Assembly: GCF_000010305.1 (NCBI RefSeq)
Contig: NC_012489.1
Location: forward strand, 1,860,001 to 1,924,000
From: Gemmatimonas aurantiaca T-27
GTDB taxonomy: Bacteria > Gemmatimonadota > Gemmatimonadetes > Gemmatimonadales > Gemmatimonadaceae
Direction of reading: 5' to 3'
Length of the DNA: 64,000 bases
Position numbers and translations under genes: made by a program. Shown here in pieces: positions 29,279 through 37,778 of the stretch. Position 1 is the stretch's first letter; each line of letters opens with the position of its first letter. The notes under the pieces are model-generated. The model worked only from the letters and a program-made list of their open reading frames with translations, was not told the origin of the DNA and made no database searches.

Positions 29279-30309
29279 ACGGCTTGCCGAACGGTCATCG
29301 CGGAGCGTGGTCCAGGCTTCCCCTGAGAGCCCTGTCGATGGCGGTCTCGGGGATGTTCCTGCAACTCCCGACCAGCGCCGCCGAGGCGCAGATCGCTCCT
29401 GCGGGCGCGGGTGTTCCTGCGAGCATTCATGCGGGGGTGCATCCGGTGGCGCTCACGGCTCAGGCGCACCACACCGGCCAGGTTGCTCGTGCTGAGCAGG
29501 CTCCGATAGAAGACGCCCAGGGCTCTGCACTTCGTTCACTGCTCACCGTCGCGCAGCCGCCGGCCAAACAAGCCCCGTGGTGGGCGCCCATCGCGTCCGG
29601 TGTCGTGCCGGGGGCTGGGCAGTTTGTACTCAAGCAGCAGCGTAGTGCGGCCTATGCCGTGGCGGAGGCGTATCTGCTCATTCAGTACCTGGGTTCGCGG
29701 CGCGACGGCAATCGGGAGCGTGACAACTATCGACAGCTCGCCGCGGATGTGGCGCGTCGTCAGTTCGGCGGCAGTCTGCCCGTAGGGCCGTGGAAGTACT
29801 ACGAAACCATGGAGAGCTATCTCGAGAGCGGTGTGTACAATCGCACGCCGGGGCAGGCGCTCACGCCCGAGATGGACGAGACCACATACAATGGCAATCG
29901 CTGGCGCCTGGCGCGTGATACGTACTGGCGTGATCCGAATGTCGAGCCGGCGCGCTCGAGTGCCGAGTATCAGCGTGCGATCGAGTTCTACGAACAGAAC
30001 GCGATTCACGACGCCTATCGCTGGAGCTGGCGTGACGCCCGCTTGGAGCAGGACACGTATCGCGAAGTCATCGACAACGCCAATCGGAGTTATCAGCGTG
30101 GGGTGAACTACGCGGGTGTCCTGGTGGCCAACCACCTTGCCTCACTGATCGACGCATACGTCAGCGTGCGTCTGCGCCGCTTCGGCGGGGCCGGCTTGGG
30201 AGGCGTGCAGATCCAGAAGATGGAGACACGCTACGAACCCCTTGGGGATCCGCTGCTCGGCCAGGGCCAGTGGCGCGCCGGGCTGCAACTCGGCCGCGCC
30301 CCGCGGTAG
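29275..30309 (+). CDS. secreted protein of unknown function with DUF5683-like element
   Basis: 344 aa with a probable N-terminal signal peptide (hydrophobic LRALSMAVSGMFLQLP, then a cleavage region near AEAQ). Around residue 105 it has PWWAPIASGVVPGAGQFVL, followed by a hydrophobic helix AYAVAEAYLLIQYLG, the same P-G-x-G-Q feature as the product of 14415-15104. The rest is rich in Tyr, Arg, Asp and Gln (for example EMDETTYNGNRWRLARDTYW), suggesting a helical, water-exposed domain. TTG 29275 overlaps the preceding stop; ATG 29338 is possible. Function is unknown. Confidence 0.55.
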   Translation: MNGLPNGHRGAWSRLPLRALSMAVSGMFLQLPTSAAEAQIAPAGAGVPASIHAGVHPVALTAQAHHTGQVARAEQAPIEDAQGSALRSLLTVAQPPAKQAPWWAPIASGVVPGAGQFVLKQQRSAAYAVAEAYLLIQYLGSRRDGNRERDNYRQLAADVARRQFGGSLPVGPWKYYETMESYLESGVYNRTPGQALTPEMDETTYNGNRWRLARDTYWRDPNVEPARSSAEYQRAIEFYEQNAIHDAYRWSWRDARLEQDTYREVIDNANRSYQRGVNYAGVLVANHLASLIDAYVSVRLRRFGGAGLGGVQIQKMETRYEPLGDPLLGQGQWRAGLQLGRAPR

Positions 30310-30315
30310 TACCGG

Positions 30316-30339
30316 GACCCACGGACCGGTCTGTGGGTC
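30316..30339 (+). other. 24-base near-perfect palindrome after 30309
   Basis: GACCCACGGACC (30316-30327) pairs with GGTCTGTGGGTC (30328-30339) with one G-T pair and essentially no loop. No T-run follows. It could be a protein-binding site or a stable hairpin; it lies between two genes in a 156-base gap. Confidence 0.5.
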
Positions 30340-30465
30340 GGATGTGTGATGTGCGCCACGTCGTGCCGATTGGGCGAAGTGGATCGTCCATAGGTTAAGG
30401 CATTGTCTCCTCGCGCCGCTGCGGTCCTCTGGAGAAGACCGCGCTGGACCCCTGTGGACCCACGG

Positions 30466-31503
30466 ATGATCACCACCACCATCGAGCAGAGCGGGATGCA
30501 ACTATCCCCGGGGCATGACGACCCCGCGTGGCTGGCTGCATGGTGGGCGGAGTTTCCCGGGCGTCGGCTCAACACGCCGGAGCCCGATGTCATCATCCAG
30601 ACGGCGCTCAAGGAGCGGCCACGCTTCATCGTGCTTGATGCACGACCCGTCAGTGGCCTCGAGCACTGGACCGCGACCGCCATCGGCGTGTGCGCCCGGC
30701 TCAAGCGTGACGCGTACACCGGCATCGTGCCCGTACTCCTGATCGTCCCCCCGTCGGCCTTTGTCGACGCCTTCAGCGCAGGGGCCGACGAAGTGCTGCG
30801 CGGTGATGTCGACGGCGCGGAAGCGGTTGCCCGTCTGTCGGCGATGCTGCGCCGAAGCGACCGAGACACCGATGTGCACCCGTCTACCCGTCTGCCGGGT
30901 GCCCGGGAGATCAGCGCGGAACTCGAGCGACGGGTGGCATCGGGTGAGAAGTTTGCCGCCTGTTATGCCGACCTGGATCACTTCAAGGAGTTCAACGATC
31001 GCTATGGTTATCACCACGGCGACGAAGTCATTCGTTTGCTCGCCCGCATTCTGCACGATGTGATCAAGGGCCTGTGCGGAGGAGAGGGATTTGTCGGCCA
31101 TATCGGGGGCGATGACTTTCTCTGCACGATTCCGTTGGCCGCCGTCCCTCGCGTGTGCGATGAAATCGTGCATGTATTCGACGAACTCATTCCCTGGCAG
31201 TATTCCGAGCAGGATCGCCGTGTGGGATATTTCTTCGGGAAGGATCGCCGTGGCCAGCTGCACCGGGTTCCACTGATGACATTGTCAGTGGGCGTGGTGA
31301 CCAATCAGCGACGCCACTTCACGCGGGCAATCGAGGTCAGCGAGCTGGCGACGGAAATGAAGAGTTATGCAAAGACACTTCCGGGTTCGGTCTGGGCAGT
31401 GGATCGTCGGCGCGACGAAGGCGCGCCGACCACGGCCGATGGATCGACAGAACATGAACGCCTTGTCCGTGAGTCGGCACGTATGTCTGGAGGCGCCTCG
31501 TGA
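30466..31503 (+). CDS. receiver-like domain plus GGDEF diguanylate cyclase
   Basis: 345 aa. Residues about 40-130 resemble a response-regulator receiver: FIVLDARP (putative acceptor Asp58) and PVLLIVPPSAFVDAFSAGADEVL, but the usual N-terminal acidic pair and the conserved Lys are not evident, so phosphorylation is doubtful. The GGDEF domain (about 145-330) has CYADLDHFKEFND and the active-site motif GGDDF at 214-218, with metal-ligand Asp residues in place. No RxxD inhibitory site precedes the motif. An insertion around VGYFFGKDRRGQLHRVPL lies near the C-terminus. Cyclic di-GMP synthesis is likely. ATG 30466 is used; TTG 30403 is an alternative. Confidence 0.8.
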   Translation: MITTTIEQSGMQLSPGHDDPAWLAAWWAEFPGRRLNTPEPDVIIQTALKERPRFIVLDARPVSGLEHWTATAIGVCARLKRDAYTGIVPVLLIVPPSAFVDAFSAGADEVLRGDVDGAEAVARLSAMLRRSDRDTDVHPSTRLPGAREISAELERRVASGEKFAACYADLDHFKEFNDRYGYHHGDEVIRLLARILHDVIKGLCGGEGFVGHIGGDDFLCTIPLAAVPRVCDEIVHVFDELIPWQYSEQDRRVGYFFGKDRRGQLHRVPLMTLSVGVVTNQRRHFTRAIEVSELATEMKSYAKTLPGSVWAVDRRRDEGAPTTADGSTEHERLVRESARMSGGAS

Positions 31504-32417
31504 ACGTGACGTGCCCTGAGTGCCAATCGGTCTTTCGGGTCGATCCGGCCAAGGTGCCCGCCACCGGCGTGCGCGCACGGTGCTCCGTGTGCGGTGGAAT
31601 CATCGCGATCGCTGGCGGCACGTTGCCCGTGTCGGTCACTCCCGCGAGAGCGTCCGCTGCCGCGGTACCCGGTGGGAAGCTTTCGGGGGGAATGGCCCCA
31701 AGTGGTGCGCCCTCCCGGCTCACGCCACCGATTCCGCCTCTGCCGCCGGTACAGCCAGTGGCTCCACCGGTCGCTCCACCGGCAGCTCCACCCACCGCTC
31801 CCATCTTGCGGGCGCCCACACCGTCGTCGTCCACACCCACGCCCATGGCACGGCCGACCCCCGCTCGTGGGGCGGCTGTGTTACCCGGTCTGCCTCGTGC
31901 GGACGGGGGAACCGGCCCCAGGCCGGTGACGCCGTTGTACGCGCCGTCCGTGAGTCCAACGCCTTCGCGGACGACCCCGCTGCGCAGCCCCGCGTTGACG
32001 CCGTCCAGCGTGCCCGCGACTCCGGTGGCGCCACGATCCCCGACCCCGCCGTTCGCCGCCTCGGTGGCCCCGGCCGGAACACCAGCCGGAACACCCGCCG
32101 GAACGCCAGCGGTGGGTCAGGCGTCGTTGGGCACTCCCGCCGAAGGCAAGCGTCCCATCAACCCCTTCCTGCGCACCGACCCCGCACAACGGGCCCGGCG
32201 GCTCGCGCGGGCCCTGGTTTCCGATCTGGTGGCGTACCATCCCCAGAAGCGGGACGATGGTTTGCGTGACGGCAATCTCCGGCAGCTCTTCCGCGAAGAG
32301 ATCAAGAAGAGCTACGAAGAGTACGTGGAGCAGGTAGGACGGGAGACGGCGGAAAGTGCACCACATTTCCAGGACGCTCTCAACGACATCCTCTCTGGCG
32401 GGCGCCGCATTTTCTGA
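31500..32417 (+). CDS. MJ0042-type zinc-ribbon protein with Pro/Ala linker
   Basis: 305 aa. The N-terminus has CPEC (Cys5/8) and CSVC (Cys28/31), forming an MJ0042/zinc-ribbon motif like those in Myxococcota and Gemmatimonadota proteins. A long Pro/Ala/Thr-rich linker follows (about 45-215), including three GTPA repeats. The C-terminal part (RARRLARALVSDLVAYHPQ, then a charged helical segment LFREEIKKSYEEYVEQVG) looks folded. GTG 31500 overlaps the GGDEF gene's stop, so the two are probably co-expressed. Function is unknown. Confidence 0.6.
   Translation: MNVTCPECQSVFRVDPAKVPATGVRARCSVCGGIIAIAGGTLPVSVTPARASAAAVPGGKLSGGMAPSGAPSRLTPPIPPLPPVQPVAPPVAPPAAPPTAPILRAPTPSSSTPTPMARPTPARGAAVLPGLPRADGGTGPRPVTPLYAPSVSPTPSRTTPLRSPALTPSSVPATPVAPRSPTPPFAASVAPAGTPAGTPAGTPAVGQASLGTPAEGKRPINPFLRTDPAQRARRLARALVSDLVAYHPQKRDDGLRDGNLRQLFREEIKKSYEEYVEQVGRETAESAPHFQDALNDILSGGRRIF
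32073..32108 (+). repeat. three tandem 12-base repeats encoding GTPA-type units
   Basis: GCCGGAACACCA, GCCGGAACACCC and GCCGGAACGCCA lie head to tail inside the Pro/Ala linker of the 31500-32417 gene, a likely slippage site. Confidence 0.8.
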
Positions 32418-32531
32418 GTGCATTCCGGACACACGTTCCGTGCAATCACGCGTGTGACCGTACTGTTCCCACGTCCGGAGACCCGATAGGTTTCTCCTCT
32501 CGGATGATGGTGGCGCAGTGAGACTTGTGGG

Positions 32532-32556
32532 GCCGCTTTCCGGTGCGGAAAGCGGC
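32532..32556 (+). other. hairpin just upstream of prfB
   Basis: GCCGCTTTCC (32532-32541) pairs perfectly with GGAAAGCGGC (32547-32556) across a 5-base loop, in the gap before prfB. No T-run follows, so termination is doubtful; a regulatory leader hairpin or an mRNA-stability element is possible. Confidence 0.5.
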
Positions 32557-32578
32557 TCTCGTCGTATGTGGAGGATGC

Positions 32579-33704
32579 ATGCAGGACGGGGAACGCCTGA
32601 AGGTGCTGACGCGGTCGGAAGAACGGCTCGCGGACATGCGGAGGTATCTTTGACGTCGAGTCCAAGCGCTCGACGCTGAATTCGTACGAAGAAGAGATGG
32701 CCGATCCGGCCTTCTGGAATGACCAGGAGCACGCCCGGGAGATCGTCCAGCAGGTGAAGGTGCTCAAGGGATGGGTCGAGCCGTCCGATAGTCTGCAGTC
32801 GCGCATCGACAGCGCGCGCGAATTGGACGAGCTGTTGTCGCTCGAGCCGGACAAGGGCATGAATGCCGATCTCGATCAGGAGGTCCAGCGCATTCTCGCA
32901 GACCTCGATGCGTTCGAGCTCAAGTCGCTGCTGCGCGGCAACGACGACTACCGCGATGCCCAGTTGGAAATCTCTGCCGGCGCCGGTGGCACCGAGGCGC
33001 AGGACTGGGCGTCCATGTTGCTGCGTCTCTATACGCGCTGGGCGGAACGCAAGGGCTTCGATCTCGAAGTGCTGGACCTGAGCGATGGGGAAGAAGCCGG
33101 CATCAAGGGCGCCGTGCTCGAGATCAAGGGCCAGTATGCCTACGGGTTCCTGCGCCCCGAGTCCGGCGTGCATCGTCTGGTGCGCATCTCACCGTTCGAT
33201 TCGCAGGCGCGGCGGCACACGAGCTTCGCGTCGGTGTTTGTCTATCCGGTGGTGAACGAGGAGATCAACATCGAGATCCGCGAAGAAGATCTGCGGATCG
33301 ATGTGTATCGTGCGTCCGGCGCGGGTGGTCAGCACGTCAACAAGACCTCGTCCGCTGTGCGCATCACGCACATCCCCTCGGGCATTGTCTGTGCGTCGCA
33401 GCAAGAGCGCTCGCAGTTCAAGAACAAGGCCACGGCGATGAAGCAGCTCAAGAATCGCCTGTACCAGCTCGAGATCGAGAAGCAGGCTGCCGTGAAAGCG
33501 GCGTTCGATGCCAACAAGCAGGACGTGACCTTCGGCAGCCAGATTCGCAGCTACGTCTTTCAACCGTACACGATGGTCAACGACCACCGCAGCGAGCTCA
33601 AGATCGCCGATGTGCAGAAGGTGATGGACGGCGATATCGATCCCTTCATCCACGCCTACCTCAAGCAGGAGAGCTCGGCGGGTTCCGAAGGAGGCCAGTC
33701 GTGA
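32579..33704 (+). CDS. prfB: peptide chain release factor RF2, programmed +1 frameshift
   Basis: RF2 ends translation at UGA and UAA. The coding sequence is joined 32579-32650 and 32652-33704 (374 aa). The first 24 codons end in TAT CTT followed by TGA (32651-32653); a +1 slip on CTT resumes with GAC. The internal SD CGGAGG sits directly before TATCTTTGAC, as in the classic prfB frameshift site. The body has the GGQ motif (GAGGQHVNK) and the stop-codon-reading SPF motif (RISPFDSQA). ATG 32579 has GGAGG at 32570-32574. Frameshifting lets RF2 levels set their own expression. Confidence 0.95.
32641..32655 (+). promoter_or_regulatory. programmed +1 frameshift site of prfB
   Basis: SD-like GGAGG, TAT, CTT and in-frame TGA followed by C: spacing between SD and stop is the same as in E. 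coli prfB. RF2-limited pausing at TGA triggers the slip. Confidence 0.92.
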
Positions 33705-35272
33705 GCCGCGAACCGCAGTCGCCCGACGAGGGCACGCCCAATTCGTCGGCGGGTGATTCATCGCTCGACGACGCTGGCGCCCAGAAGCAGGAGCTCAACT
33801 TCGTCATGAAGGCGCGGCGCGAGAAGCTCGACCGCTTGCGTGCCGCTGGCGTGGAGCCATTCGCGTATTCGTTCGATCGCTCACACAGCTCGGTCGCGGC
33901 TATCGCGGCGCTGGGGGATGCGCAGGAAGGGCCGGAGGTATCGGTCGCCGGTCGTCTCGTATCGTGGCGCGGGCAGGGCAAGACCGCGTTTGCGCACTTG
34001 GTCGATATGGACGGCCGTCTGCAGCTCTACTTCCGCCGAGACGACATGGGCGATGCGGTGTTCGCACAGCTCGCCGAATATGATCTCGGCGACTGGGTGG
34101 GCGTGCGCGGCACCATGATCCGCACGCGCACTGGCGAAGCCACGGTGAAGGTCACGCACGTCGAACTGTTGTCCAAGTCCCTGCGTCCGCTGCCCTTGGG
34201 CAAGGAGCAGATGGTGGACGGGCAACTCGTACGATACTCGGCGTTCTCCGATACCGAGCAGCGGGCGCGTCAGCGGTATGCCGATCTCGCGGTGCATCCG
34301 GAAGTGCGCGCCCTGTTCCGCGCGCGCTCGGTGCTCACGCGCGCCGTACGCAGTCACCTCGATGGCCTGGGGTATCTCGAAGTGGAGACGCCGGTGCTGC
34401 AGCCCCTGTACGGTGGCGCCGCGGCACGGCCCTTCGTGACGCATCACAATGCGCTCGATATGCCGCTCTATCTGCGCATTGCCGACGAGCTGTATCTCAA
34501 GCGGCTCATCGTGGGCGGTTTCGAGCGGGTGTACGAAATCGGCCACGACTTCCGCAACGAAGGCATCGACCGGACGCACAATCCGGAGTTCACGATGCTC
34601 GAGTTCTACGAGGCGTTTGCCGACTACACCACGATGATGTCGCGCGTGGAGTCGTTGATCATGGCCGCGGCCGATGCCATTCGTGGCATTCCGGGCGTTG
34701 GTGAGAAGATCCCGTCGTTTGTCACGCCGTTTCCGCGCATCGAGTGGGTGCCGTCGCTGTCGAAGGCGGCAGGCGTGGATGTCATGGCGGTGAGCGATGC
34801 CGAACTGCGTGCCCTGGCCGAGCGCATCGGTGTGCAGAAGGTGGCCACGTTGAGCCGCCCCAAGGTGCTCGACGAGATGTTTCAGGCGTTGGTGGAATCG
34901 AAGATCGATCAGCCCACGTTTGTGCTCGACTACCCGAAGGAGCTTTCACCGCTGGCCAAGCCCAAGCGGGGCGGCCCGGACGGGATCACCGAGCGGTTCG
35001 AGTTGTTTGCCAAGGGCAAGGAACTGGCCAACGCGTTTTCTGAACTGAACGATCCGATCGATCAGCGCGAGCGCTTCGAAGCGCAGGCGCGTCTGCGTGA
35101 CGCGGGTGATGACGAAGCCAGTGGCGTCGACGATGACTACCTGCGTGCGATGGAGTACGGCATGCCGCCCACGGGTGGCGTGGGCATCGGCATCGATCGG
35201 TTGTTCATGTACCTGACGGATACGCAGAACATTCGCGACGTCATTCTCTTTCCCACGATGCGTCCGGAGTGA
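33701..35272 (+). CDS. lysS: lysyl-tRNA synthetase, class II
   Basis: Charges tRNA-Lys. The 523 aa protein has an N-terminal OB-fold anticodon-binding domain ([18 protein letters not shown], then LQLYFRRD) and a class II catalytic core with [20 protein letters not shown] (motif 2) and [19 protein letters not shown] (motif 3). An unusually long N-terminal tail (about 35 residues, Ser/Asp-rich) precedes the OB fold. GTG 33701 is backed by GGAGG and overlaps the prfB stop; prfB-lysS is a frequent pair. Confidence 0.96.
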   Translation: MSREPQSPDEGTPNSSAGDSSLDDAGAQKQELNFVMKARREKLDRLRAAGVEPFAYSFDRSHSSVAAIAALGDAQEGPEVSVAGRLVSWRGQGKTAFAHLVDMDGRLQLYFRRDDMGDAVFAQLAEYDLGDWVGVRGTMIRTRTGEATVKVTHVELLSKSLRPLPLGKEQMVDGQLVRYSAFSDTEQRARQRYADLAVHPEVRALFRARSVLTRAVRSHLDGLGYLEVETPVLQPLYGGAAARPFVTHHNALDMPLYLRIADELYLKRLIVGGFERVYEIGHDFRNEGIDRTHNPEFTMLEFYEAFADYTTMMSRVESLIMAAADAIRGIPGVGEKIPSFVTPFPRIEWVPSLSKAAGVDVMAVSDAELRALAERIGVQKVATLSRPKVLDEMFQALVESKIDQPTFVLDYPKELSPLAKPKRGGPDGITERFELFAKGKELANAFSELNDPIDQRERFEAQARLRDAGDDEASGVDDDYLRAMEYGMPPTGGVGIGIDRLFMYLTDTQNIRDVILFPTMRPE

Positions 35273-35297
35273 CGGGCGCCCGCACCGGAGACGCTCG

Positions 35298-36548
35298 GTG
35301 ACTCGGCTCGAGCTTTCGATTGCCTGGCGTTACCTGCGCAGTCGTCGTGGGTCGCGTTTGCTGTCGCTGATCAGCGTGATCGCCATTGGCGGCGTGCTGG
35401 TGGGCGTCAGTGCGCTCATCGTGATCATGGGCGTGATGACGGGTATGCAGACCGACATGCGCGAAAAGATCCTCGTGGGCAGTCCCGATGTGCGGGTGCT
35501 GCCGTACGGTGATGACATGCGCATGACCGGCTGGCAGCCACTGCTCGAGAAGGTGCGTGTTTTTCCCGGTGTGGTGAGTGCCGCGCCGTTTGTGTCCACG
35601 CAGGGGTTGGTGCGAAACCTGAGTGGGTACATGACCGGCACCGCCGTGGTGGGCCTGGTGGGTGCGAATGAACCGGGCGCTGATGTGACGAGCATCCGCA
35701 AGCACATCGTGCTGGGGGATTTTTCGCTGGCCCGGGAAGGTGTGTCGTTGCCCGGTGCCGCACTGGGCAAGTTTCTCGCGTCGAAACTGAACGCGTTTCC
35801 CGGCGACACCATCGTGTTGCTGGGGGCCGCGGGGCTCGACATGAATGCCGCCACCGGCGCCATTGTGCCGCGCGCGGACAGTGTGGTGGTGGCGGGTGTA
35901 TTCGAAACCGGCATGTACGAATACGACGATGCCTATCTGTTTCTGCCCCTGGCCGCGGCGCAGCGCTTCGCGGGCCTGGGTGACGACGTGACGGGCATCG
36001 AAGCGCGTACGACCGACCGCTGGCAGACACCGGCCATCGCCGATTCCCTCGAAGTGTCCCTCAACGCGCCGGTGCGCGCGGTGGACTGGCAGGAAAACAA
36101 TCGCTCGTTTTTCCAGGCGCTCAAGCTGGAAAAGCTGGGCATGGGTGTCATCCTGCTGCTCATCGTGCTGGTGGCGGCCTTCAACATCGTGAGCACGCTC
36201 ACGATGGTGGTGGTGGACAAGACGAAGGAGATCGGCATCCTGCGCGCGATGGGCCTCAAGGCCGCCAGCGTGCGGCGCATCTTCCTGTTTCAGGGGATGG
36301 TGATCGGTGCCGTGGGTACGGGAGGCGGTTTGTTGATCGGCCTGATCGTGGCGGTGCTGCTCGAGAAGTACCGCCTGATCACCCTCGATCCGTCGGTGTA
36401 TTTCATCGATCACCTGCCGGTGCGCATCGAATTTTTCGACGTGGCGATTGTGTTGGTGGCCAGCATGCTGGTGTCCACGCTGGCCACGCTGTATCCCGCC
36501 TCGCAGGCGGCCAAGTTGTACCCCGTCGAGGCCATCCGGCATGAGTGA
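35298..36548 (+). CDS. lolC: LolC/LolE-type lipoprotein-releasing ABC transporter permease
   Basis: Belongs to the LolCE/FtsX permease group that extracts lipoproteins from the inner membrane. The 416 aa protein has TM1 at about residues 20-48, a large periplasmic domain (about 50-270), and three C-terminal TM segments (about 278-300, 315-345, 375-400), with the family region VVVDKTKEIGILRAMGL. Only one such permease gene is present, so it may act as a homodimer (LolF-like). GTG 35298 has GGAG upstream; the adjacent lolD overlaps its stop. Confidence 0.88.
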   Translation: MTRLELSIAWRYLRSRRGSRLLSLISVIAIGGVLVGVSALIVIMGVMTGMQTDMREKILVGSPDVRVLPYGDDMRMTGWQPLLEKVRVFPGVVSAAPFVSTQGLVRNLSGYMTGTAVVGLVGANEPGADVTSIRKHIVLGDFSLAREGVSLPGAALGKFLASKLNAFPGDTIVLLGAAGLDMNAATGAIVPRADSVVVAGVFETGMYEYDDAYLFLPLAAAQRFAGLGDDVTGIEARTTDRWQTPAIADSLEVSLNAPVRAVDWQENNRSFFQALKLEKLGMGVILLLIVLVAAFNIVSTLTMVVVDKTKEIGILRAMGLKAASVRRIFLFQGMVIGAVGTGGGLLIGLIVAVLLEKYRLITLDPSVYFIDHLPVRIEFFDVAIVLVASMLVSTLATLYPASQAAKLYPVEAIRHE

Positions 36549-37293
36549 GCACGCGCCCGCGACCGCACCTGTTCCGCCGCAGGAGCTGGTGGTGGAGGCC
36601 GAGGGACTCGTCAAGGAGTTCCGCGGTGGCGATGGCGGCATCATTCGGGTGCTGGGCGAAGTGCGTCTCGATGTCCGGCGTGGCGAAATGGTGGCCATTG
36701 TCGGGTCGAGTGGTTCGGGCAAGAGCACGCTGCTGCATGTGCTTGGCGCACTCGAACGGCCGTCGGCGGGTCGCATCCGCCTGGCGGGACAAGCCGTGGA
36801 TGGACTCAGTGAGCCGGCTCTCGATACGCTGCGGAACCGCACGATCGGTTTCGTTTTTCAGTTCCACCACTTGCTGCGCGAGTTTTCTGCCATCGAGAAC
36901 GTGATGATGCCCCAGTTGATCGCCGGAACGGCCGAAAAGCCGGCGCGTGAGCGGGCAGCGTATCTGCTCGATCGGGTGGGGCTGGGATCACGTTTGCAGC
37001 ACCGTCCGGGTGCCCTGTCGGGTGGCGAGCAGCAGCGCACAGCGGTGGCGCGCGCGCTGGCGACCGGGCCGTCGTTGCTGCTGGCCGATGAGCCCAGCGG
37101 CAATCTCGACTGGCACAACGCGGAACGTCTGCATGACCTGTTCGCTGAGCTGGCCCGTGACCAATCGCTCGGCCTGGTGGTCGTGACGCACAATCAGTCG
37201 CTGGCCGCGCGTGCGGACCGGGCACTATTGTTGGAGGGAGGGCGACTGGTGACGCCGTCAGTCGACGCAGATGTCCAGGAAACGGAGAGCTGA
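36541..37293 (+). CDS. lolD: lipoprotein-releasing ABC transporter ATP-binding protein LolD
   Basis: ATPase that powers lipoprotein release with the 35298 permease. The 250 aa has Walker A GSSGSGKST, Q-loop FQFHHLL, signature LSGGEQQRTAVARAL, Walker B LLLADEPSGNLD and a C-terminal switch His in VVVTHNQS. The TIGFVFQFHHLLREFSA region is typical of LolD. ATG 36541 overlaps the permease stop. mcsA follows immediately. Confidence 0.93.
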   Translation: MSEHAPATAPVPPQELVVEAEGLVKEFRGGDGGIIRVLGEVRLDVRRGEMVAIVGSSGSGKSTLLHVLGALERPSAGRIRLAGQAVDGLSEPALDTLRNRTIGFVFQFHHLLREFSAIENVMMPQLIAGTAEKPARERAAYLLDRVGLGSRLQHRPGALSGGEQQRTAVARALATGPSLLLADEPSGNLDWHNAERLHDLFAELARDQSLGLVVVTHNQSLAARADRALLLEGGRLVTPSVDADVQETES

Positions 37294-37778
37294 TGCTCTG
37301 CGATAGCTGTCAGGAACGGGATGCGGTGGTGCATCTCACGCGGATCGTGGACAATGCGGTGACGCAGCTCCACCTGTGTGAGAAGTGCGCGGCGGCCAAG
37401 GGCGTGGAGACCACGTTGTCAGTGCCCCAGCATCCGTTGGGAGAGATTTTGCAGGCCGTACAGCAGGGGGGCGCGTCGGCCGGTGAGGACTCGACGTCGT
37501 GCCGGTTCTGCGGCGCCACGGCGCGGGACTTCCGCGCGTCCGGTCGCCTGGGATGTCCGCACTGCTACGATGCCATGGAGCGCAGCCTGCGGGAGTTGCT
37601 GCGGCGCCTGCATGGCAGCTCGCGGCATGTGGGCAATCGTTACGAGCCACCGGCCGCGCACCTGCTGGAGAAGTCCGACTCGGTGCACGATTTGCGTGAT
37701 CGGTTGCGGCGGGCCGTGGATGCCGAACAGTTCGAACTCGCGGCGGAATTGCGCGATCGCATCCGGGTGATCGAATGA
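37293..37778 (+). CDS. mcsA: McsA-like zinc-finger activator of protein arginine kinase
   Basis: 161 aa with four CxxC pairs (Cys3/6, 29/32, 70/73, 88/91), two zinc sites, and a C-terminal UVR motif (DLRDRLRRAVDAEQFELAAELRDRI). McsA is known in Bacillales as the partner that activates McsB and is part of the arginine-phosphorylation protein-quality system. ATG 37293 overlaps the lolD stop by one base. mcsB starts inside its end. Confidence 0.9.
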   Translation: MLCDSCQERDAVVHLTRIVDNAVTQLHLCEKCAAAKGVETTLSVPQHPLGEILQAVQQGGASAGEDSTSCRFCGATARDFRASGRLGCPHCYDAMERSLRELLRRLHGSSRHVGNRYEPPAAHLLEKSDSVHDLRDRLRRAVDAEQFELAAELRDRIRVIE

